DNA of 48,567 bases from Lachnospiraceae bacterium (GCA_017441265.1 JAFRYE010000076.1:1-48567), one strand, 5' to 3'. Counted from the first letter of the stretch, positions 7,882 to 17,405 are shown. Numbers and translations: made by a program. Notes: generated from the sequence alone by a model not told the origin.

Positions 7882-8215
7882 GTACTTTGAACCTCCAAAT
7901 GATGATTTTCTCGGGCATTACTGCCCCGGACAATTGTCCGTCGCCGGTAACGATCCGGCTCAGCCGCTTTAAAATGTGACAGTCCGATTACTTCGGAACC
8001 GAAAGCGACGCACGAAACGTCGCTAAAGCAGGGTCGTCTTTCCTTGCGTGACGCTCCCAGCCCACACTATCACAACTTCGGTCCGATCCTGATGAGAGAC
8101 CGACCGGTCGCCTCCCTCGGGTTTCGGGTGGCAACATTGTAACGCAGAAAGCAAATGCTGTTTCTTTATGAGTAGCAACAATACTCACAAAAAACGAATC
8201 AAGTATTGTTGATTA
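7882..8215 (-). promoter_or_regulatory. structured leader between rpmJ and rpsM, candidate ribosomal-protein autoregulatory RNA
   Basis: The 334-base gap has no credible gene. Read on the minus strand it holds successive small stem-loops: GCGACG with CGTCGC, TTCGG with CCGAA, the palindrome GGACAATTGTCC, and GGGCA with TGCCC loop GTAA just before the GGAGG of rpsM. The neighbouring genes are otherwise 15-60 bases apart, so the length is meaningful. S4 or another operon product is the obvious candidate ligand; this is inference. A weak TACAAT -10 like sequence lies near the 5' part, but I do not find a matching -35. Confidence 0.5.
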
Positions 8216-8329
8216 TCAGCCTTGTCTCTGCTTGTGCTTGGGATTCTCACAAATGATCATGATGTTTCCCTTGCGCTTGATTACTTTGCATTTTTCGCAA
8301 ATGGGCTTTACTGAAGATCTTACTTTCAT
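8216..8329 (-). CDS. rpmJ: 50S ribosomal protein L36, zinc form
   Basis: Smallest large-subunit protein (37 aa), stabilising 23S rRNA in the region of the factor-binding site. It has the zinc ligands C11, C14, C27 and H32 of the C+ form. The start ATG at 8329 is preceded by GGAG about ten bases away. It normally follows infA directly; here a HAD phosphatase gene is inserted and rpmJ has gained or kept its own promoter (8369-8396), which starts the rpmJ-rpsM-rpsK-rpsD-rpoA-rplQ unit. Confidence 0.97.
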   Translation of the reverse strand: MKVRSSVKPICEKCKVIKRKGNIMIICENPKHKQRQG

Positions 8330-8368
8330 GCTGTTTACACTCCTTTCTTCGAAAAAAGTCCAGATAAC

Positions 8369-8396
8369 ATTATAACATGTCTTTCGTAAAATGCAA
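8369..8396 (-). promoter_or_regulatory. promoter of rpmJ and the alpha operon
   Basis: TTGCAT (complement of 8391-8396), 16-base spacer, perfect TATAAT (complement of 8369-8374). Predicted transcription start about 8362, some 33 bases before rpmJ. The stretch just upstream is very A-rich on the coding strand, resembling an UP element. Confidence 0.85.
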
Positions 8397-8496
8397 CCCT
8401 CTTTTTTTCGATTTTTTTGCTTTTTTTTCAAGGGTTTTCCCGCATTTTCCGCAGTTTCACAATCCCCGTACCGCACAGGCCGCTCCGGGGTCATTT

Positions 8497-9516
8497 TCAC
8501 TCCCGGCGACTGCCGTTCGCCTTCTCTTCTTCCTTTTTCTTTCTGTAGGCTCGGTTTTTCTCTTCGCTTGCAAAATTCTCCACTTCAAAATCCACGGTTT
8601 GCCTGCTCACACGGATCTTCTCATCGTCCCGCATATATGCATAGGACCAGGGCGCGAGTTTCAGATAGTCCTCGTCATACACCGTGCAGTACGGCATCGT
8701 ATAGTAATCGTCGTCGGCCTCCAGCAAATGACGCCCCTTGCCGATCCACGCGCCTTCGCTTTCCTCCCCCATCGCCTCCGTGCCGAGAATATCAAAGATC
8801 TCCCGGTCGATCTCACACAGCTGGTAGAAGCCGCGCCAGCTCCGCTGCGCCGTGTAGAGGTTTTGATCCGCATCGTAACACGCCTTCCAGCCGAGGCCCC
8901 GCTTAAACTGCATATGAAATCCGCCGGTTTCGACAAATCTTCGTATCTCCCCGAAGTCTCCCCGAAACCGGATCGCGGGGATGTCTGCATTCCATGCTCC
9001 CGTCACATTTTTCTGACGGTCATCCACAAACAGGCACTCCTCCGCCGTAAGCCCGTATTTCTCCAAGAAAGTACTGTAAATGATGCTGTCGGGTTTCAGC
9101 ATCTTGTAATCTGAGGAGACAAACACGCCGTCGAAATACGCAATCGGCGCGAAGTTCCCGAAATATTGATAGAAACGGTCGCTGGCATTGGACAGGACGT
9201 AGATCCCGTAGCCGTTTTCCTTCACGTACTCGCAGAACTCCTTCGCTCCCGGCAACGGCTTCATGCATATGTCCCAATGATCGACACAGTTTCGCAATGC
9301 CTCATGGTATTGTTCCGGCACCCGGACCTTCACCAGATCAAACCGCTCCGCATCGCAGATGTCTCCGCGGTCGGCCATCTCCCACTCCGGTCCATCAAAG
9401 AGTTCCCTTCGTATCACGTCCGCCTCCTCTTCGGAGGAACAATACTTCTTCAAGCTGACCTCGGGATCGTAATCCAGCAGCACATTTCCCATGTCAAGCA
9501 CAATGTTCTTTATCAT
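8497..9516 (-). CDS. HAD-superfamily phosphatase (YihX-like) with an extra C-terminal domain
   Basis: Residues 1-200 are a HAD subfamily IA hydrolase: nucleophile D8 in [12 protein letters not shown], motif II LSNAS (108-112), motif III K141 and motif IV FVDDR (163-167). Substrate unknown; such enzymes usually dephosphorylate sugar phosphates or nucleotides. Residues about 205-339 form a second region rich in Trp, Tyr and acidic residues that I do not recognise, ending in a highly charged [15 protein letters not shown] tail. Its start is set by GGAG before the ATG. It sits between infA and rpmJ, where no gene normally lies, bounded by the infA terminator and by rpmJ's promoter, with its own promoter at 9587-9616. 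It therefore looks like an insertion into the superoperon, transcribed separately. Confidence 0.85.
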   Translation of the reverse strand: MIKNIVLDMGNVLLDYDPEVSLKKYCSSEEEADVIRRELFDGPEWEMADRGDICDAERFDLVKVRVPEQYHEALRNCVDHWDICMKPLPGAKEFCEYVKENGYGIYVLSNASDRFYQYFGNFAPIAYFDGVFVSSDYKMLKPDSIIYSTFLEKYGLTAEECLFVDDRQKNVTGAWNADIPAIRFRGDFGEIRRFVETGGFHMQFKRGLGWKACYDADQNLYTAQRSWRGFYQLCEIDREIFDILGTEAMGEESEGAWIGKGRHLLEADDDYYTMPYCTVYDEDYLKLAPWSYAYMRDDEKIRVSRQTVDFEVENFASEEKNRAYRKKKEEEKANGSRRE

Positions 9517-9586
9517 AGCAAGCCTTTCTCCGTACGAGTTTTCGTCTTCTGTCCGCGCATTTCTCTCGAGCTGCGCAGTAGCGTTT

Positions 9587-9616
9587 ATTATACCACAGCC
9601 ACGGTATTCCTGTCAT
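9587..9616 (-). promoter_or_regulatory. promoter of the HAD phosphatase gene
   Basis: ATGACA (complement of 9611-9616), 18-base spacer, TATAAT (complement of 9587-9592), just after the infA terminator. Leader of about 60 bases. Confidence 0.75.
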
Positions 9617-9674
9617 TCGGTTTTCTGCGCCGTTTGGGCATTTTTCGTTCCTGCCGGTACTCTCTCCGAACGAC

Positions 9675-9703
9675 AAAAAACGAGCCTCCCGAATGCGGGA
9701 GGC
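9675..9703 (-). terminator. terminator after infA
   Basis: Eight-base G+C-rich perfect stem (9684-9691/9696-9703), loop of four, then TTTTTT on the minus strand (complement of 9675-9680). It lies 18 bases after the infA stop and ends the long S10-spc transcript here. Confidence 0.92.
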
Positions 9704-9721
9704 CCGTGCGTTACCGACTCA

Positions 9722-9940
9722 TTACTTGTCACGCCAGATAATCCGGCCCTTCGTCAGATCGTAGGGCGAGAGCTCAAGCGTAACCTTGTCTCCGGGAACA
9801 ATCTTGATGTAGTTCATGCGAAGTTTACCGCTGATGTGAGCCAGCACCTTCATGCCGTTCTCCAGCTGAACCTGGAACTTGGCATTCGGCAGTTTCTCCA
9901 ACACGGTACCTTCCATCTCAAGAACATCCGATTTCGACAT
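9722..9940 (-). CDS. infA: translation initiation factor IF-1
   Basis: IF-1 (72 aa) occupies the A site during initiation and assists IF-2 and IF-3. The OB-fold sequence ([39 protein letters not shown]) matches the family over its whole length. I chose the ATG at 9940, six bases after GGAGG; the ATG two codons earlier abuts the GGAGG and cannot be used. It is the last gene before a strong terminator. Confidence 0.97.
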   Translation of the reverse strand: MSKSDVLEMEGTVLEKLPNAKFQVQLENGMKVLAHISGKLRMNYIKIVPGDKVTLELSPYDLTKGRIIWRDK

Positions 9941-10044
9941 ACACATCCTCCGTAAAATAGAACCTAAACACGGGCAACCTTCGGCCCGAAGCCATTATAG
10001 CACGATTCCCCGCGCGGTACAAGAACGATTTTTCGTTCTTTCTG

Positions 10045-10800
10045 TCACTGGATCAGAGACAGGATCTCCGGCTCTCCGTCCGTGATCAGAATCGTATTTT
10101 CGTAATGTGACGCCAGGCTTCCGTCCTCCGTGACAACCGTCCAGTCGTCGTCCAGAACGCGCACTTCCCAGCTGCCCATGTTGATCATCGGTTCGATCGC
10201 CAGGGTCATGCCGGCCTGCAGCTTCACGCCGCGGCGATGCTGACGGAAATTCGGGATCTGCGGATCCTCGTGCATGCTCGTACCGATGCCGTGTCCGACA
10301 AGGTCGCGGACGCAGGTGAAACCGTACGGCGTGACATACGCCTCAACGGCCGCCGAAATATCATACAGATGATTCCCGGCCTTCGCCAGTTTGATCGCCT
10401 CGAAGAAGCTCTGCTCCGTCACTTCCACAAGTTTCTTAACTTCCGGTGCAACTTCGCCGACCAGCCAGGTACGCGCCGCATCGGAATGATACCCCTGATA
10501 GATCAGGCCGGCGTCAAGGCTGATGATGTCGCCTTCCTTGAGAATATCGTGCTTATTCGGAATTCCGTGCACTACGCGATCGTTGACCGACGTGCAGATG
10601 GACGCCGGAAAGCCGTCGTAGTTTAAAAACGACGGAACGCATCCGAAGCTGCGGATCATATCCTCTCCGATCCGGTTGAGTTCCATGGTGGAAACACCGG
10701 GCTTCACATGCTTTGCCATCTCCTCGTGAACAAGCGCCAGCAACCGTCCTGCCTCGCGCATCTTAGCGATCTCACTCTTGGATTTAATCGTAATTGCCAT
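10045..10800 (-). CDS. map: methionine aminopeptidase, type I
   Basis: Cytosolic metalloenzyme (251 aa) that removes the initiator methionine when the second residue is small. The five metal ligands are visible: D96, D107, H170, E203 and E234, in the LDAGLIYQGYHSDAART, GHGIGTSMHEDP and AIEPMIN blocks. It lies 15 bases after adk. secY-adk-map-infA is the common Gram-positive order and links export, nucleotide balance and N-terminal processing to translation. Confidence 0.97.
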   Translation of the reverse strand: MAITIKSKSEIAKMREAGRLLALVHEEMAKHVKPGVSTMELNRIGEDMIRSFGCVPSFLNYDGFPASICTSVNDRVVHGIPNKHDILKEGDIISLDAGLIYQGYHSDAARTWLVGEVAPEVKKLVEVTEQSFFEAIKLAKAGNHLYDISAAVEAYVTPYGFTCVRDLVGHGIGTSMHEDPQIPNFRQHRRGVKLQAGMTLAIEPMINMGSWEVRVLDDDWTVVTEDGSLASHYENTILITDGEPEILSLIQ

Positions 10801-10815
10801 AACTCTCTCCGATCA

Positions 10816-11457
10816 TTACTCAAACAGCGCCGTGATGCTTGCAAACACATCATTGACATCCTGCGTTCCGTCGACGGTGCGAAGGATGCCCTCACCCTTG
10901 TAGTAATCAATCAACGGCTGCGTCTGCTCATGGTAAACCGTGAGTCTCTTCTTGACCGTCTCCGGCAGATCATCCTTGCGGATGCTCAGCTCGCCGCCGC
11001 AAAGATCGCATACACCCGACTTCTGCGGAGGATTGAACAGAATGTGATACGTGCCGCCGCAATTGATGCAGGCTCTGCGGCCGCCCATTCTCTCGATGAT
11101 ATTCTCATCCGGTACATCGACGTCGATCGCAAAATCAAGCGCATCATTTTGCGCCTTAAGGCTTGCGGTAAGCGCCTCTGCCTGCGCGATCGTGCGCGGG
11201 AAACCGTCCAGCACATAACCGTTCTCGCAGTCGGCCTGCGCGAAACGATCCATGATCAAAGCGAGTGTCAACTCGTCCGGAACCAGCAATCCCTGGTCCA
11301 TGTACTGTTTTGCCTTCTCTCCGAGCTCCGTGCCGTTTTTGATGTTTGCGCGGAAAATGTCACCCGTGGAGATGTGAGGAATGCCGTATTTCGCAGCGAT
11401 CATTTTCGCCTGCGTGCCCTTGCCGGCTCCGGGGGCACCCAACATAACGATTTTCAT
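10816..11457 (-). CDS. adk: adenylate kinase, zinc-lid type
   Basis: Converts ATP and AMP to two ADP (213 aa). P-loop GAPGAGKGT at 7-15; DGFPRT block at 84-89; the LID domain carries four cysteines, C130, C133, C150 and C153, which bind zinc as in Bacillus and many Gram-positive enzymes. It follows secY after a 57-base gap that holds an 8-bp hairpin (11478-11485/11496-11503). GGAGG precedes the ATG. Confidence 0.97.
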   Translation of the reverse strand: MKIVMLGAPGAGKGTQAKMIAAKYGIPHISTGDIFRANIKNGTELGEKAKQYMDQGLLVPDELTLALIMDRFAQADCENGYVLDGFPRTIAQAEALTASLKAQNDALDFAIDVDVPDENIIERMGGRRACINCGGTYHILFNPPQKSGVCDLCGGELSIRKDDLPETVKKRLTVYHEQTQPLIDYYKGEGILRTVDGTQDVNDVFASITALFE

Positions 11458-11477
11458 AAAAACCTCCGTACGGAAAG

Positions 11478-11503
11478 CGGGCGGAACATGTCTGCTCCGC
11501 CCG
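11478..11503 (-). other. hairpin between secY and adk
   Basis: Perfect 8-bp G+C-rich stem with a 10-base loop, no T-run. It may be a processing or mRNA-stability element within the operon. Confidence 0.4.
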
Positions 11504-11514
11504 AGTATAATCCT

Positions 11515-12843
11515 TTAGTCATTCAGGAATCCCTTGTAATGACGTACCAGCAACTGCGATTCAATCTGCTTCATAGTCTCAAGGATAACACCGACAACGA
11601 TGATCAGACCTGTACCGGTAAAGCCGAGGCTGACTCCGAATACTCCACCGAAGATCATCGGAATCAACGACACGATTGCCAAACCGACGGCACCGATAAA
11701 CACGATGTGGTTGAGCACGCCGACAAGATAATCGGTCGTAGGCTTACCGGGACGGATACCGGGAATGAAACCGCCGTCCTTCTTCATGTTATTGGATACC
11801 TCAATCGGGTTGAAGGTAATGCTTGTGTAGAAATATGCGAAGAACAGGATCATGACTACGTAGAATACGGCGCCGATCGTGTAAGCAAATTCCTTCAAGC
11901 TGCCGAACTTAAACCAGTGATTCTGGTTGAACGCGTACAGGATCTTCGGCCACAAACCCTTGCTGGTCGACTCCGTAACGCCGCACAAACTCGAGATGAT
12001 GGTCGGGAACTGGTAGATGGACATCGCAAAGATGACCGGGATAACGCCGGCGGTGTTAACCTTCAACGGGATAGCCGACGAGTTTCCGCCTACCATTCTT
12101 CTGCCCTGCATTTTACGCGAATACTGAACCGCAATCTTGCGCTCCGCATCCTGAAGCAAAACGACCAGAATCAGAGTCGCTGCAATTACCAATACGCAAA
12201 CGATGACTTTCAGGGAAGCCGTAACGTTGTTCGAAGCATTTCCGACAACGGTCTGGAACATGCTCTTGAATGCCTGCGGCATGGAAGAAACGATGTTGAT
12301 CAACAGGATGATGGAGATACCGTTACCTACACCATGCTCCGTGATGTTCTCGCCCAGCCACATAAGGAATGCCGAACCTGCTGTGAAAGCGATCGTTACG
12401 ATGATGATCGTCCAGATGGACGTATCTACCAGTCTTCCCGCTCTGGAAAAACCGATTGCGATCGCGCCGCCCTCGATCATGGCGAGCAGAACAGTCAGAT
12501 AACGGGAGTACTCCGCAATCTTCTTGCGGCCGGTCTCGCCGTCTTTCTGCAGCTCGGCCAAAGCCGGGATTGCGATCGTCAGCAATTGCATAATAATGGA
12601 CGAAGTGATATACGGTGATACATTCAGCGCAAAGATAGACATCTTCTCAAGAGAACCGCCGGTCAAAGCTCCGAGGAAACCGAGGTTCTCAGCCATTTGC
12701 TTAATCCAATTTGTTGCATCGGCAGTATATCCGGGAACCGGAACCATGCAACCCAAACGGATCACGATCAGACAAATAAACGTGAACAACAGTTTGCGAC
12801 GAATGTCTTTTACTTTAAATGCGTTGATGAACATTGTAAGCAT
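11515..12843 (-). CDS. secY: preprotein translocase subunit SecY
   Basis: Channel subunit of the Sec translocon in the cytoplasmic membrane (442 aa). About ten hydrophobic segments are apparent, starting with the KLLFTFICLIVIRLG segment near residue 17; the loop GIRPGKPTTDYL and the C-terminal block GFTGTGLIIVVGV are typical. Its ATG lies one base after the rplO TGA and its Shine-Dalgarno sequence GAGGTGATC overlaps the end of rplO, so translation of the two is coupled. This is the standard end of the spc operon. Confidence 0.98.
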   Translation of the reverse strand: MLTMFINAFKVKDIRRKLLFTFICLIVIRLGCMVPVPGYTADATNWIKQMAENLGFLGALTGGSLEKMSIFALNVSPYITSSIIMQLLTIAIPALAELQKDGETGRKKIAEYSRYLTVLLAMIEGGAIAIGFSRAGRLVDTSIWTIIIVTIAFTAGSAFLMWLGENITEHGVGNGISIILLINIVSSMPQAFKSMFQTVVGNASNNVTASLKVIVCVLVIAATLILVVLLQDAERKIAVQYSRKMQGRRMVGGNSSAIPLKVNTAGVIPVIFAMSIYQFPTIISSLCGVTESTSKGLWPKILYAFNQNHWFKFGSLKEFAYTIGAVFYVVMILFFAYFYTSITFNPIEVSNNMKKDGGFIPGIRPGKPTTDYLVGVLNHIVFIGAVGLAIVSLIPMIFGGVFGVSLGFTGTGLIIVVGVILETMKQIESQLLVRHYKGFLND

Positions 12844-12844
12844 A

Positions 12845-13285
12845 TCAGATCACCTCAGCACTTCCCCCGAGAGCCTGAATCTTCTCAACAGCGGATGCAC
12901 TGAAAGCATTCACCTTGACATTCAGTTTCTTGGTAAGTTCTCCGTTACCGAGGATCTTTACGCCATCTCTGGGGTTGCTCACAAGGCCCATATCCATGAG
13001 CGACTCAATCGTAACCTCAGCACCGTCTTCGAAACGGTTCAGCATGGAAACGTTGATCGCTACAAAGCTCTTGGAATTGATGTTCTTGAAGCCTCTCTTA
13101 GGAAGGCGACGGTACAAAGGCATCTGACCGCCTTCGAAACCGGTACGCGGTGCGCCCGAACGTGCCTTCTGACCCTTATGGCCCTTGCCGGCAGTCTTGC
13201 CGTTTCCCGAGCCGTGACCGCGGCCGCGGCGGAAATTTGCGCTGTGCTTGGAACCGTCAGCCGGTTTTAACTCATCCAAATTCAT
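12845..13285 (-). CDS. rplO: 50S ribosomal protein L15
   Basis: L15 (146 aa), a late-assembling large-subunit protein. The N-terminal [12 protein letters not shown] and the Gly/Arg/His-rich extension ([21 protein letters not shown]) that penetrates the rRNA are typical. I chose the ATG at 13285 rather than an upstream extension. Its ribosome binding site is GGGGGTG, a G-rich variant of GGAGGTG. The gene ends one base before secY. Confidence 0.97.
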   Translation of the reverse strand: MNLDELKPADGSKHSANFRRGRGHGSGNGKTAGKGHKGQKARSGAPRTGFEGGQMPLYRRLPKRGFKNINSKSFVAINVSMLNRFEDGAEVTIESLMDMGLVSNPRDGVKILGNGELTKKLNVKVNAFSASAVEKIQALGGSAEVI

Positions 13286-13301
13286 TCGTATGCACCCCCT
13301 A

Positions 13302-13484
13302 TTACTGAATTTCTTCAACCTTGACGAGATGTCTAACCTGAGCGATCATGCCCTTCGTAGACTCGTTGTCAGGAAGGATGTTGCTGCTGCCCGGCTTATG
13401 AAGTCCGAGAGCCGCAACGGTCTTTTTATGCTTCGGAATTGCACCGATGGTGGATTTCACCAATGTAATTTTCAACTCTGCCAT
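13302..13484 (-). CDS. rpmD: 50S ribosomal protein L30
   Basis: L30 (60 aa), a small large-subunit protein present in most but not all bacteria. [25 protein letters not shown] and [19 protein letters not shown] are the family pattern. It lies between rpsE (11 bases) and rplO. GGAGG precedes the ATG by six bases. Confidence 0.97.
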   Translation of the reverse strand: MAELKITLVKSTIGAIPKHKKTVAALGLHKPGSSNILPDNESTKGMIAQVRHLVKVEEIQ

Positions 13485-13495
13485 TTCGCTACCTC

Positions 13496-13999
13496 CTACA
13501 GATCACTTACGGAAATACCGCGAAGTGCAGCTACCTGCTCCGGCGTCTTGAGAGCGCCGAGGCCGACAAGCGTTGCCAAAACAACGTTTCTCTTGTTGTT
13601 CGAACCGAGAGACTTGGTACGGATGTTCTTGTAACCCGCAAGCTCCAGAACGATACGTGCAGGACCGCCGGCGATGATACCGGTACCTTCGGAAGCACGC
13701 TTGAGAAGGATCTCAGCACTACCGAACTGACCTACAAAATCGTGAGGAACGGAACCGTTGTCATCGATCGGAAGCTCAACCAGCTTCTTCATCGCGTCTT
13801 CCTTAGCCTTGCGGATTGCCTCCGGAACTTCGGCAGCCTTGCCGAGGCCGGCTCCTACATGGCCTTTCTTATCGCCGACTACAACAAGGGCGCTGATACG
13901 CATCGTGCGGCCGCCCTTGACAACCTTCGTGACGCGCTTGATCTCGACGACCTTGTCTTCCAGCTCAAGCTGGCTCGCATCTATGATTGTACGCTTCAT
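13496..13999 (-). CDS. rpsE: 30S ribosomal protein S5
   Basis: S5 (167 aa) shapes the mRNA entry site and translational accuracy; changes in its N-terminal loop give spectinomycin resistance in other bacteria. The double-stranded-RNA-binding-like N-terminal domain ([20 protein letters not shown]) and the S5 C-terminal domain ([19 protein letters not shown]) are both complete. It follows rplR by 14 bases. Confidence 0.98.
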   Translation of the reverse strand: MKRTIIDASQLELEDKVVEIKRVTKVVKGGRTMRISALVVVGDKKGHVGAGLGKAAEVPEAIRKAKEDAMKKLVELPIDDNGSVPHDFVGQFGSAEILLKRASEGTGIIAGGPARIVLELAGYKNIRTKSLGSNNKRNVVLATLVGLGALKTPEQVAALRGISVSDL

Positions 14000-14013
14000 A
14001 CTTTCCTCCTCGC

Positions 14014-14382
14014 TTAAAAGTTCAGACCGGCTTCGCGTGCCGCGTCAGCCAATGCCTGGATCTTACCTGCATATATGAAACCGCCTCTGTCAAAGACAAC
14101 CTCGGTGATACCCTTATCGAGAGCCTTCTTAGCGATTGCCGCACCGAGGATCTTCGCTGCAGCGACATCGTTGGTCTTCTCGCACTGTGCCTTAACATCC
14201 TTCTCGAGGGTGGAAGCTGCTACAAGGGTGTTTCCCTTCGTATCGTCGATAATCTGGCAATACATATGGTTGTTGCTGCGGAAGACAGCAAGTCTCGGTC
14301 TTTCAGCAGTACCGGAGAAACGATTACGAATCTTCATGTGCTTTTTTGCACGAATTTCTGATCTGCACTCTTTACTAACCAT
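14014..14382 (-). CDS. rplR: 50S ribosomal protein L18
   Basis: L18 (122 aa) binds 5S rRNA and, with L5, attaches it to the large subunit. The basic N-terminus ([19 protein letters not shown]) and the C-terminal [24 protein letters not shown] are typical. It follows rplF by 14 bases in the spc operon. Confidence 0.98.
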   Translation of the reverse strand: MVSKECRSEIRAKKHMKIRNRFSGTAERPRLAVFRSNNHMYCQIIDDTKGNTLVAASTLEKDVKAQCEKTNDVAAAKILGAAIAKKALDKGITEVVFDRGGFIYAGKIQALADAAREAGLNF

Positions 14383-14396
14383 GTCTATTCTCCTTT

Positions 14397-14939
14397 CTAC
14401 TTCTTACCGGTCTTGCCGACCTTACGCCGAATAACCTCATCAGCGTACTTGATGCCCTTGCCCTTATAAGGCTCAGGTCTTCTCTTGTCTCTGATCTCAG
14501 CAGCGTACTGTCCGACTTTTTCTTTGTCGATACCCTTAACGGTGATCTTGTTCTGACCGTCCAGAACCGTCTCGATACCGTCGGGATCTTCCATGATTAC
14601 CGGATGAGAATATCCGAGAGTAAGCGTGAGGGTCTTGCCCTGCTTTGCAGCACGGTAACCTACACCGTTTACCTCAAGAACCTTCTCGTAACCGTTCGTA
14701 ACACCGACCACCATGTTGTTGATCAGCGTTCTCGTAAGACCGTGCAGCGACTTGATTCTCTTCAGGTCGTTGGGTCTCTCAACTACGATGTGCCCGTCCT
14801 CCATCTTGATGGTAAGCTCAGGCGCGAGTACTCTCTCAAGGGTTCCCTTAGGTCCCTTAACCGTCACCTTATTATTTTCTGCCACCTCGACCGTAACGCC
14901 GGCCGGAATGGCGATTGGCATTTTTCCTATACGTGACAT
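14397..14939 (-). CDS. rplF: 50S ribosomal protein L6
   Basis: L6 (180 aa) lies near the sarcin-ricin loop and helps elongation-factor binding. It shows the two repeated L6 domains, with [15 protein letters not shown] at the start and the [16 protein letters not shown] signature near the C-terminus. It follows rpsH by 22 bases. Confidence 0.98.
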   Translation of the reverse strand: MSRIGKMPIAIPAGVTVEVAENNKVTVKGPKGTLERVLAPELTIKMEDGHIVVERPNDLKRIKSLHGLTRTLINNMVVGVTNGYEKVLEVNGVGYRAAKQGKTLTLTLGYSHPVIMEDPDGIETVLDGQNKITVKGIDKEKVGQYAAEIRDKRRPEPYKGKGIKYADEVIRRKVGKTGKK

Positions 14940-14961
14940 GCCCGTACCTCCTTATTTCTGA

Positions 14962-15363
14962 TTACCAGACATAAGCAAGCACTTCACCGCCGACATTCAG
15001 CTGACGTGCTTCCTTGTCCGTAATGATACCTTTGTTGGTGGAAATGATAGCAACACCCAAACCGCCGAGAACGCGAGGAAGCTCTTCTCTGTTCGCGTAA
15101 ACGCGAAGGCCGGGCTTCGAGATTCTCTTAAGGCCGGTGATTGCCTTGACATTCTTGTCCTTGCCGTACTTCAGCGTAATCTGAATGTCCTGGAAGTTCC
15201 CTGCGTCAACCATCTTGTAACCGCTGATGAAGCCTTCCTTCACCAAGATGTCCGCAATGGCTACCTTGATCTTGGAAGCGGGAACGTCAACCGTATCGTG
15301 CTTTGCAGTATTGGCATTACGGATTCTCGTAAGCATATCTGCAATCGGATCGCTCATAGTCAT
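14962..15363 (-). CDS. rpsH: 30S ribosomal protein S8
   Basis: S8 (133 aa) binds the central domain of 16S rRNA early in assembly; in E. coli it also represses the spc operon. [15 protein letters not shown] and the C-terminal [26 protein letters not shown] are typical. The ATG at 15363 is nine bases from GGAGG, better than the ATG two codons inside, so the protein probably starts MTMSDP. Confidence 0.97.
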   Translation of the reverse strand: MTMSDPIADMLTRIRNANTAKHDTVDVPASKIKVAIADILVKEGFISGYKMVDAGNFQDIQITLKYGKDKNVKAITGLKRISKPGLRVYANREELPRVLGGLGVAIISTNKGIITDKEARQLNVGGEVLAYVW

Positions 15364-15411
15364 ATGAATTAACCTCCTATTATCCGTTGTGCAAACCAGC
15401 GCAGTTGCGGT

Positions 15412-15597
15412 TTACCAGCTTGCCTTACGAACTCCCGGGATCTGGCCCTTGTAAGCCAATTCACGGAAGCAAACGCGGCAGATGCCGTACTTTCTCAGCA
15501 CCGCATGCGGCCGGCCGCAAAGTCTGCAGCGGGTGTACGCTCTGGTGGAAAACTTCGGAGTGCGCTGCTGCTTAAGTTTCATCGATAACTTAGCCAT
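15412..15597 (-). CDS. rpsZ: 30S ribosomal protein S14, zinc form
   Basis: Short type-Z S14 (61 aa) of the 30S head. Four zinc-binding cysteines are present: C24, C27, C40 and C43 (RCRLCGRPH and GICRVCF). This form is typical of Gram-positive bacteria. It lies between rplE (15 bases) and rpsH (48 bases). Some bacteria carry a second zinc-free S14 for zinc starvation; none is in this window. Confidence 0.97.
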   Translation of the reverse strand: MAKLSMKLKQQRTPKFSTRAYTRCRLCGRPHAVLRKYGICRVCFRELAYKGQIPGVRKASW

Positions 15598-15612
15598 GTA
15601 TTTACCTCCCTA

Positions 15613-16152
15613 TTACTTGGCAAACGGCATGCCAAACAGTCTCAACAATTCACGGGCTTCCTCATCGGTCTTAGCCGTCGTTACGAAAATGACGTCCATA
15701 CCGCGAACCTTGTCGACCTTGTCATACTCAATCTCGGGGAAAATCAGCTGCTCCTTGATACCTACGGCATAGTTGCCGCGGCCGTCAAATGCATTGGGGT
15801 TAACGCCGCGGAAGTCGCGCACGCGAGGCAATGCGAGGTTGATCAGACGATCCGCGAACTCATACATCTTGTCGCCGCGAAGCGTAACCTTGCAACCGAT
15901 TGCCAAACCCTCTCTGATCTTGAAGTTAGCAATAGACTTCTTAGCTTTCGTGATGACGGGCTTCTGTCCGGAAATGATCTCCATATCCTTGGCAGCGGAC
16001 TCGAGCGCCTTGGCATTTTCCTTAGCCTCGCCGACACCCATGTTGATCACGATCTTATCGAGCTTCGGGATCTGCATCACGTTCTTGTAGCCGAACTTCT
16101 TCTGCATGGCGTCCGCGATCTCGTTCAAGTACATTTCTTTTAATCTAGTCAC
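15613..16152 (-). CDS. rplE: 50S ribosomal protein L5
   Basis: L5 (179 aa) binds 5S rRNA and forms a bridge to S13 in the small subunit. The blocks [18 protein letters not shown] and [18 protein letters not shown] are typical. Upstream spacing to rplX is 23 bases. One copy of the CATTTTCC motif lies inside it at 16014. Confidence 0.98.
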   Translation of the reverse strand: MTRLKEMYLNEIADAMQKKFGYKNVMQIPKLDKIVINMGVGEAKENAKALESAAKDMEIISGQKPVITKAKKSIANFKIREGLAIGCKVTLRGDKMYEFADRLINLALPRVRDFRGVNPNAFDGRGNYAVGIKEQLIFPEIEYDKVDKVRGMDVIFVTTAKTDEEARELLRLFGMPFAK

Positions 16153-16175
16153 CGTAATGACCTCCTCTCTCAGAA

Positions 16176-16493
16176 TTAGTCAATCACATCGCCGGTAGAC
16201 TTCGCAAAACGGACTTTCTTGGTCTTGTCCTTATCCGCCACTGTCTTGAAGCCGACTCTCGTGGGCTTGCCGTTGTGAACGAGCATGACGTTCGAAATGT
16301 CGATCAGCGCCTCTCTGTTCTCGATGCCGCCCTTGGGATTTGCCTGCGTTGCTTTCTGGTGCTTCTTCACCATATTGCAACCCTGTACCAAAACCTTACC
16401 GTCCTCAACGCGGAGCACCTTACCTTCGCTGCCCTTGTCCTTGCCGGTCATGATCTTTACAGTGTCGCCCTTTTTAATCTTTGTCATTGCCAT
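16176..16493 (-). CDS. rplX: 50S ribosomal protein L24
   Basis: L24 (105 aa) is an initiator of 50S assembly near the peptide tunnel exit. The KOW motif is visible at the start ([20 protein letters not shown]), followed by [18 protein letters not shown]. It follows rplN by 12 bases. Confidence 0.97.
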   Translation of the reverse strand: MAMTKIKKGDTVKIMTGKDKGSEGKVLRVEDGKVLVQGCNMVKKHQKATQANPKGGIENREALIDISNVMLVHNGKPTRVGFKTVADKDKTKKVRFAKSTGDVID

Positions 16494-16505
16494 GCTGGCA
16501 CCTCC

Positions 16506-16874
16506 TTACAGAACTTCCGGTGCCAGGGAGACAATCTTCATGAACTTCTTGTCACGAAGCTCTCTCGCAACCGGTCCAAAGATACGGGTACCTCTGGGGT
16601 TCAAATCGTCCTTGATGATAACTGCCGCGTTCTCATCGAAGCGGATGTAGGAACCATCTTTACGACGCACGCTCTTCACCGTGCGGACCACGACTGCCTT
16701 AACAACGTCGCCCTTCTTGACAACGCCGCCCGGAGTAGCGTCCTTCACGGAAGCGACGATGATATCGCCGATGCCGGCATATCTTCTCACGGAACCGCCC
16801 ATTACGCGGATGCAGAGAAGTTCCTTCGCACCGGTGTTGTCAGCTACCTTTAATCTGGTCTCTGTTTGAATCAT
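16506..16874 (-). CDS. rplN: 50S ribosomal protein L14
   Basis: L14 (122 aa) lies at the subunit interface and is the docking site for the silencing factor Rsf[20 protein letters not shown] and the [28 protein letters not shown] block are typical. It follows rpsQ by 40 bases. Confidence 0.98.
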   Translation of the reverse strand: MIQTETRLKVADNTGAKELLCIRVMGGSVRRYAGIGDIIVASVKDATPGGVVKKGDVVKAVVVRTVKSVRRKDGSYIRFDENAAVIIKDDLNPRGTRIFGPVARELRDKKFMKIVSLAPEVL

Positions 16875-16914
16875 AGTGCTTACTCCTTTCGCTGTAACTC
16901 GCTGATGGTGCGGA

Positions 16915-17169
16915 TTACTTAGCCCTTTCTACGATCTCAACGAGTCTCCATCTCTTATCCTTCGAGAGCGGTCTCGTCTCCATTACTTTTACGCGATCAC
17001 CGATCTTGCAATCATTGTTCTCGTCATGCGCCTTCAACTTGTAAGTTCTCTTCACAATCTTGTTGTAGAGCGGATGCTTGACGTTGTCCACAACGGCAAC
17101 CACGATGGTCTTGTCCATCTTATCACTTACGACCTTACCGGTACGTACTTTTCTCAGATTTCTTTCCAC
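16915..17169 (-). CDS. rpsQ: 30S ribosomal protein S17, GTG start
   Basis: S17 (84 aa) is a primary 16S rRNA-binding protein of OB-fold type. [21 protein letters not shown] and the [25 protein letters not shown] block identify it. The start is a GTG at 17169 (first residues MERNLRK), seven bases after GGAG; no ATG is available at that place and the TTG further upstream overlaps the ribosome binding site. It follows rpmC by 26 bases. Confidence 0.96.
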   Translation of the reverse strand: MERNLRKVRTGKVVSDKMDKTIVVAVVDNVKHPLYNKIVKRTYKLKAHDENNDCKIGDRVKVMETRPLSKDKRWRLVEIVERAK

Positions 17170-17195
17170 GTGAATTCTCCTTTCCAAGTCTCAGG

Positions 17196-17405
17196 TTAGT
17201 TCTGCTCGGCTTCCTTCGCGGAAATCACCGTCTGGATACGTGCAATGTTACGTCTAACCTCTTTGATTCTGCTCGTATTGTCCAACTGGTTCGTAGCGTT
17301 CTGGAAGCGCAGGTTGAAGAGCTCCTTCTTGGCAGCAACCAGGTCACTATTCAGTTCGGATACGGACTTTGACTTCAAATCGTCAAGAAACTTCTTAGCT
17401 TTCAC
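17196..17405 (-). CDS. rpmC: 50S ribosomal protein L29, probable GTG start overlapping rplP
   Basis: L29 (69 aa) sits beside L23 at the tunnel exit. [12 protein letters not shown]-like block [16 protein letters not shown] is diagnostic. Two starts compete. The ATG at 17411 is only two bases after GGAGG, too close. The GTG at 17405 is eight bases after it and gives [14 protein letters not shown], which matches the usual length and start of the family. I prefer the GTG; the gene then overlaps the end of rplP by 11 bases, implying translational coupling. Confidence 0.93.
   Translation of the reverse strand: MKAKKFLDDLKSKSVSELNSDLVAAKKELFNLRFQNATNQLDNTSRIKEVRRNIARIQTVISAKEAEQN

Noticed and set aside
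7988-8188. 66-codon open frame between rpmJ and rpsM
   Set aside because: No ribosome binding site, no recognisable sequence, and it is made of the stem-loop arms of the leader; better read as untranslated RNA.
8401-8443. T- and A-rich tract upstream of rpmJ as a terminator for the HAD gene
   Set aside because: The A-run is on the coding strand and no stable hairpin precedes a T-run; it fits an UP element of the rpmJ promoter better.
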